A DNA stretch of 64,000 nucleotides from the NCBI RefSeq assembly GCF_011045025.1, contig NZ_JAAKZX010000011.1, positions 37,951 through 101,950 of the forward strand. Direction: 5' to 3'. Under the pieces are notes generated by a model. It saw only the letters and a program-made list of their open reading frames with translations. It made no database searches and had not been told where the DNA came from. The position numbers and the translations under genes are program-made. Source of the DNA: Streptomyces ureilyticus. GTDB taxonomy: Bacteria > Actinomycetota > Actinomycetes > Streptomycetales > Streptomycetaceae. This document shows, one piece after another, positions 60,458 through 64,000 of this stretch; position 1 is the first letter of the stretch; each line of letters begins with the position of its first letter.

Positions 60458-61611
60458 CAGATCTCCATCCCGAACGGCCGGGTGAACCGGACGTCACCCT
60501 CGACCATGTCTCGCATGTCTTCGACGTTGTGGCGGAACATCAGCATCCGCTCGATCCCGAACCCGAAGGCGAATCCGCTGTACTTCTCCGGGTCCACACC
60601 GCAGGCGGTCAGCACCCGCGGGTTGACCATTCCGCAGCCGCCGAGCTCGATCCAGCCCTCGCTGGAGCAGGTGCGGCAGGAGCGGTCGGGGTTGCCGACG
60701 GACTCGCCCTTGCAGACGTAGCAGAGCATGTCCATCTCGGCGGACGGCTCGGTGAACGGGAAGTAGTTCGGGCGCAGCCGCGTCTTCATGTCGGCGCCGA
60801 AGAGCGACTGGACCATGTGGTCGAGGGTGCCCTTGAGGTCCGCCATGGTCAGGCCCTCGTCGACGGCCAGCAGCTCGATCTGGTGGAAGACGGGGGTGTG
60901 CGTGGCGTCCAGCTCGTCCGTGCGGAACACGCGGCCGGGGCAGACGACGTAGACCGGCGGCTCACGGTCGAGCATGGCGCGGGCCTGCACGGGCGAGGTG
61001 TGGGTGCGGAGCACGACTCCGGACTCGCCGTCGCTGTCAGCACCCTTGCCCGCGGCGGAGCCGCTATTGGATGCAGTCTGGACGAAGAAGGTGTCCTGCA
61101 TCTGCCGGGCCGGGTGATCCGGGCCGAAGTTCAGGGCGTCGAAGTTGAACCACTCGGCCTCGACCTCGGGGCCCTCCGCGATCTCGTATCCCATGGACAC
61201 GAAGACGTCCGCGACCCGCTCCATCATGGTGGTCAGCGGGTGCCGTGCGCCGGCCGGGACGCGGTCGTACGGCAGCGTGACGTCCACGGCCTCCTCGACC
61301 AGCACCCGGGCGTCGCGCTCGGCCTCCAGCTCGACTTGGCGAGCGGCGAGCCCCTTGTTCACGGCGCCGCGGGCCTGGCCGACACGCTTGCCGGCGTCGG
61401 CCTTGGCGTGCGGGGGCAGGGCGCCGATCTCGCGGTTGGCGAGCGCCAGCGGCGAGGTGGGGCCGGTGTGGGCGACCTTGGCCTCATGGAGCGCGTCGAG
61501 CGAGTCCGCGGCGGCGAAGGCGGCGAGCGCCTCGTCCCGCATGCGCTCGATCTGTTCCGGTTTCAGTGCCTCGACCTCTACAGGGTCGTACGACTTGTTC
61601 GGTGCCGACAT
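60457..61611 (-). CDS. pheS: Phenylalanine-tRNA ligase alpha subunit
   Basis: ATG 61611 ([20 protein letters not shown]) follows GGGAAGAG; the open frame upstream lacks a ribosome site. The 384-residue catalytic subunit has the N-terminal coiled coil (about 15-105), [20 protein letters not shown], motif 2 [20 protein letters not shown] with [40 protein letters not shown] and motif 3 [21 protein letters not shown] Gly/Ser/Asp-rich insert ([20 protein letters not shown], about 192-211) is a Streptomyces-type loop. The upstream 180 bases contain GTCCT/AGGAC and GTCCCC/GGGGAC hairpins, which could form an attenuator. Confidence 0.97.
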   Translation of the reverse strand: MSAPNKSYDPVEVEALKPEQIERMRDEALAAFAAADSLDALHEAKVAHTGPTSPLALANREIGALPPHAKADAGKRVGQARGAVNKGLAARQVELEAERDARVLVEEAVDVTLPYDRVPAGARHPLTTMMERVADVFVSMGYEIAEGPEVEAEWFNFDALNFGPDHPARQMQDTFFVQTASNSGSAAGKGADSDGESGVVLRTHTSPVQARAMLDREPPVYVVCPGRVFRTDELDATHTPVFHQIELLAVDEGLTMADLKGTLDHMVQSLFGADMKTRLRPNYFPFTEPSAEMDMLCYVCKGESVGNPDRSCRTCSSEGWIELGGCGMVNPRVLTACGVDPEKYSGFAFGFGIERMLMFRHNVEDMRDMVEGDVRFTRPFGMEI

Positions 61612-61791
61612 CTCTTCCCGTGCTTCCGGTTGGCTGGCGGTGGGTCCCCGTCTGCGACTCGGGGGACGCGTCGTCCTGAAAAGAGGACGCAAGGTGCCAA
61701 AGGCCGAGTCTAACGGGGGTACGGGCTTCTCCCGGACCGGGCGTCCGAGGGCCGCGAAGTGTACGAATGCGCCCGTGGGGCCTCGTCGGCG

Positions 61792-62937
61792 TTACAGCAG
61801 ATACGCCGGGGTGCCCACGGGCAACGTAAATCGGAACTGGGCGCCGCCGCCGGGGGCGCGGCCGACCGTGATGGTGCCGCCGTGGGCTTCGACGATGCCC
61901 TTGACGATGTACAGCCCGAGGCCGGTTCCGCCGCGCTTGCTGCCCCGCCAGAAGCGGGTGAAGACGCGGTTCATGGACTCCTCCGGGATGCCGGGGCCCT
62001 CGTCGCTCACCGTGACCGATGTACCGGCGCATTCCCGTTCGCGGGGCGACGGCGCGGGCTCTACGTCAATGGTGACGGTTCCCTCGCCGTGCCGCACCGC
62101 ATTTTCCAGCAGGTTGCTGAGCACCTGGTCGACCTTGTCGGGGTCGGCCCACAGGTCGGGCAGCGGCTGGCCGATGCGCAGCAGGAAGCGGTCGGCGGAC
62201 TGGCCGGAGGCGACGTACGCCTGGATGTGCCGGCCGACGGCGACGCCCAGGTCGACGGGCTGGCGGCGCAGCTCGAGGCGGCCGGAGTCGATGCGGGAGA
62301 TGTCGAGAAGCTCGGCGATGAGCCGGGTGACCCGATTCGCGTCGGCGTCGACGGTCTCCAGCATCAGCTTCTTCTGGTCGTCGGTGAACCGCTCCCACTT
62401 GGCGAGCAGCGTCGCCGTGAAACCCTTCACGGAGGTGAGCGGCGAGCGGAGTTCATGGGCGACCGTGGCGATCAGCTCGGCGTGGCTGCGCTCGGTGCGG
62501 CGGCGGGCCTCGGTGTCGCGCAGCGAGACGACGACGCGACGGACGGGGCCGGTGGGCGCGGTGCGTACGTAGCGCGCGGAGACCAGCACCTCACGTCCGC
62601 CCGGGAGCAACAGATTGCGCTCAGGCTGCGCGACGCGGATCGCCAGACCGCCGTACGGGTCGGTCAGCTGCCACCAGCGGCGGCCTTCCAGGTCCTCTAA
62701 CGGCAGCGCCCACTCCAGGTGCCGGCCGAGCGCGTCGGCGGCGGGAACGGCGGTGATACGGGCGGCGGCGGCGTTGAAGCAGATGACGCGGCCGCGCTCG
62801 TCGGCGATCACCAGTCCGTCGGGCAGGTCGTCGGGGTCGATGCCGAGGTCGATGAGATCACCGCGCGGGGACGCGGGCGCGCTGTGCATGTCCCGTGCTC
62901 GCAGTGCCCTTTTCGCACCGCTCGTTCCGACACTCAT
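61792..62937 (-). CDS. Orphan soluble PAS histidine kinase
   Basis: The 381-residue kinase has no membrane helix. It consists of a PAS domain (about 33-150; LPDGLVIADERGRVICFNAA and AARITAVPAADALGRHLEWA), a HisKA box (ELIATVAHELRSPLTSVKGF, phosphoacceptor His near 163) and an HATPase domain with NLLENAVRHGEGTVTIDV (N box), VTVSDEGPGIPEESMNRVFT and GTGLGLYIVKGIVEAHGGTI. No response regulator gene is adjacent, so it is an orphan within this window. Codon 80 is TTA (62700-62698), which implies bldA-dependent translation and a developmental role. It lies between pheS and the methyltransferase gene, all leftward. Confidence 0.92.
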   Translation of the reverse strand: MSVGTSGAKRALRARDMHSAPASPRGDLIDLGIDPDDLPDGLVIADERGRVICFNAAAARITAVPAADALGRHLEWALPLEDLEGRRWWQLTDPYGGLAIRVAQPERNLLLPGGREVLVSARYVRTAPTGPVRRVVVSLRDTEARRRTERSHAELIATVAHELRSPLTSVKGFTATLLAKWERFTDDQKKLMLETVDADANRVTRLIAELLDISRIDSGRLELRRQPVDLGVAVGRHIQAYVASGQSADRFLLRIGQPLPDLWADPDKVDQVLSNLLENAVRHGEGTVTIDVEPAPSPRERECAGTSVTVSDEGPGIPEESMNRVFTRFWRGSKRGGTGLGLYIVKGIVEAHGGTITVGRAPGGGAQFRFTLPVGTPAYLL

Positions 62938-63019
62938 CCCCGTACCCCACCTCTCGGACCTGGCGAGTGGGCCCCCGAGTCCGTCACCCTACTAGCTGTC
63001 AGTGACGGAACGGACCCCC

Positions 63020-63862
63020 TCAGGGACGTGCACCGCGGGTGCGCTGCGCACGGGCGGACGCGTAGAGACATACGGCGGCGGCGGTCGCGAGGTTCAGGCT
63101 CTCGGCCTTTCCGTGAATGGGGACGCGCACGACGGCGTCGGTGAGCGCACGCGTCTCCTCCGGCAGTCCCCACGCCTCGTTCCCGAACACCCAGGCCGTG
63201 GGCCCGCCCATGGTGCCGCGGTCGAGCTCGTCGTCCAGGTCGTGGTCGCCGGCCCCGTCTGCGGCCAGTACGCGCACACCGGCGCCCTTGAGCCCCGCGA
63301 CGGCGTCCGCCACGGGTACCCCCACGGCGACAGGCAGATGGAACAGCGAACCGACCGATGCGCGCACCGCCTTGGGGTTGTAGACGTCGACGGACGCGTC
63401 GGTGAGGACGACGGCGTCCGCTCCGGCGGCGTCCGCGCACCGCAGTACGGTTCCGGCGTTCCCCGGGTCCCGCACATGTGCCAGTACGGCGACCAGTCGC
63501 GGCCCCGTCTCGAGGATCTCCTCGAACGACGTGTCCAGGAGCCGGCAGATCCCGACGAGGCCCTGTGGGGTGACGGTCGTGGAGATGTCCGCGATCACGT
63601 CCTCGGCGGCGAGGTGTACGCGCGCGCCCGTCGCCCGGGCCTCGCCCACGATGTCTGCATACCGCTCCGCGGCGTCGACCGTTGCGAACAGCTCGACCAG
63701 CGTGGCCCCGGCCCCGCCCCTGTGCCCGGCCGCCTCCCGCACGGCCTGCGGCCCCTCGGCAAGGAACAGCCGTTCCTTGACCCGAAAGTTCCGCTTGGCG
63801 AGCCGGCGGGCCGCGGTGACGCGGGGCGAGCGGGGGGAGATCAACTCCGGGGCGGTTGGCAT
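63020..63862 (-). CDS. TrmH/SpoU-family RNA 2'-O-methyltransferase
   Basis: ATG 63862 (MPTAPELISPRSPRVTAARR) follows GAAGGTGA. The 280-residue protein has an N-terminal substrate-binding domain (KRNFRVKERLFLAEGPQAVR; about 15-100) and a SPOUT methyltransferase domain with motif 1 VLAHVRDPGNAGTVLRCADA (catalytic Arg/Asn), motif 2 TAWVFGNEAWGLPEETRALT and motif 3 VRVPIHGKAESLNLATAAAV forming the deep trefoil knot. It methylates a ribose of rRNA or tRNA with SAM; the target base is unknown. In many actinobacteria this gene lies next to pheST or rplT, which fits its location here. Confidence 0.92.
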   Translation of the reverse strand: MPTAPELISPRSPRVTAARRLAKRNFRVKERLFLAEGPQAVREAAGHRGGAGATLVELFATVDAAERYADIVGEARATGARVHLAAEDVIADISTTVTPQGLVGICRLLDTSFEEILETGPRLVAVLAHVRDPGNAGTVLRCADAAGADAVVLTDASVDVYNPKAVRASVGSLFHLPVAVGVPVADAVAGLKGAGVRVLAADGAGDHDLDDELDRGTMGGPTAWVFGNEAWGLPEETRALTDAVVRVPIHGKAESLNLATAAAVCLYASARAQRTRGARP

Positions 63863-63886
63863 CGGTTCACCTTCGGTGGGATGGCG

Positions 63887-63918
63887 GGAACCGCGGCGCG
63901 AAAAAACGCCGCGGTTCC
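63887..63918 (-). terminator. Terminator of the gene entering from the right edge
   Basis: GGAACCGCGGCG (63887-63898) and CGCCGCGGTTCC (63907-63918) form a perfect 12-bp stem. On the minus strand the loop reads TTTTTTCG, and the stem begins directly after the TGA at 63921-63919. Confidence 0.88.
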
Positions 63919-64000
63919 TCAGCCGGCCGTATGGAGCCGGAACAGCGCCCACACGACCTTGCCGTTGAGCGCGCCCGCGAGCGGGTGCCATCCCCAGCTG
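63919..64000 (-). CDS. C-terminal end of a gene cut by the right edge
   Basis: The last 27 codons of a leftward gene are visible: SWGWHPLAGALNGKVVWALF, then RLHTAG and TGA. The Trp-rich end resembles the C-terminus of the HATPase-type (anti-sigma or serine-kinase-like) regulatory proteins that abound in Streptomyces, but this is a weak similarity by eye. A perfect terminator follows the stop. Confidence 0.6.
   Translation of the reverse strand, partial: SWGWHPLAGALNGKVVWALFRLHTAG

Noticed and set aside
61612..61791. T-box riboswitch upstream of pheS
   Set aside because: Hairpins are present, but no T-box motif or specifier loop was recognised; ordinary attenuation remains possible.

Overview
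The window is a piece of a Streptomyces chromosome. GC content is very high, third codon positions are strongly G/C biased, GTG starts and ATGA stop/start overlaps are common, and TTA codons are rare. The gene content (CobL, GlpQ-type phosphodiesterase, the argGH and argCJBDR blocks, pheST, SpoIIE-type phosphatase, TTA-containing genes) fits Streptomyces, and the arrangement resembles the arg-pheST segment of known Streptomyces chromosomes. No rRNA, tRNA, CRISPR array or replication origin was seen.

Layout. 1-7734: end of a cobalamin block (probable cobT, cut by the left edge, and cobL), two GNAT acetyltransferases, two small membrane proteins, a sigma-70-like factor, a Tat-exported glycerophosphodiester phosphodiesterase with a candidate PHO box, and an acyltransferase. 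7751-10867: an operon of an HtrA-like membrane protease, an OmpR-type regulator and its kinase. 11145-14424: a MoxR-DUF58-VWA operon headed by a small secreted protein. 14558-17704: a TetR-MFS operon with a perfect operator palindrome, and an aldo/keto reductase.

17758 to about 26345 is a nested mobile island just downstream of argH. The outer shell is an IS200/IS605-type element with divergent tnpA and tnpB. Its tnpB is split by a Tn554-like element with three overlapping genes (two tyrosine recombinases and a small TnpC-like protein), flanked by a 7-bp direct repeat whose removal restores the tnpB frame. Its left end is split by a 2.9-kb IS701-type unit with terminal inverted repeats, a CTAA target duplication, a passenger GNAT gene and an SMI1-like gene fragment. 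With both insertions removed the outer element is about 1.8 kb, a normal size for its family.

26560-39084 holds arginine biosynthesis in two blocks: argG-argH and argC-J-B-D-R, each headed by candidate ARG boxes. Between them lie a secreted protein built from two near-identical repeats and a flavin electron-transfer operon (ferric-reductase-like membrane protein, triple FMN-binding protein, ApbE flavin transferase). 39224-47479 holds a P-loop kinase-like protein, a large glycoside-hydrolase-like protein, a decayed TnpB-related gene and a GH51 arabinofuranosidase. 47583-56197 holds assorted regulators and enzymes, including a MocR regulator whose start codon overlaps that of a divergent EamA transporter. 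56489-64000 holds a membrane PP2C phosphatase, pheT-pheS, an orphan PAS histidine kinase, an rRNA/tRNA-methyltransferase-like SPOUT protein and the last 27 codons of another gene.

Three themes cross these regions. A GC-rich hairpin repeat sits at the 3' ends of several genes and in one case supplies the C-terminus of a protein. Five genes carry TTA codons and so would depend on the bldA tRNA. Short in-frame tandem repeats occur near the N-termini of two proteins. Functional assignments come from reading motifs and from family knowledge; no database search was run.
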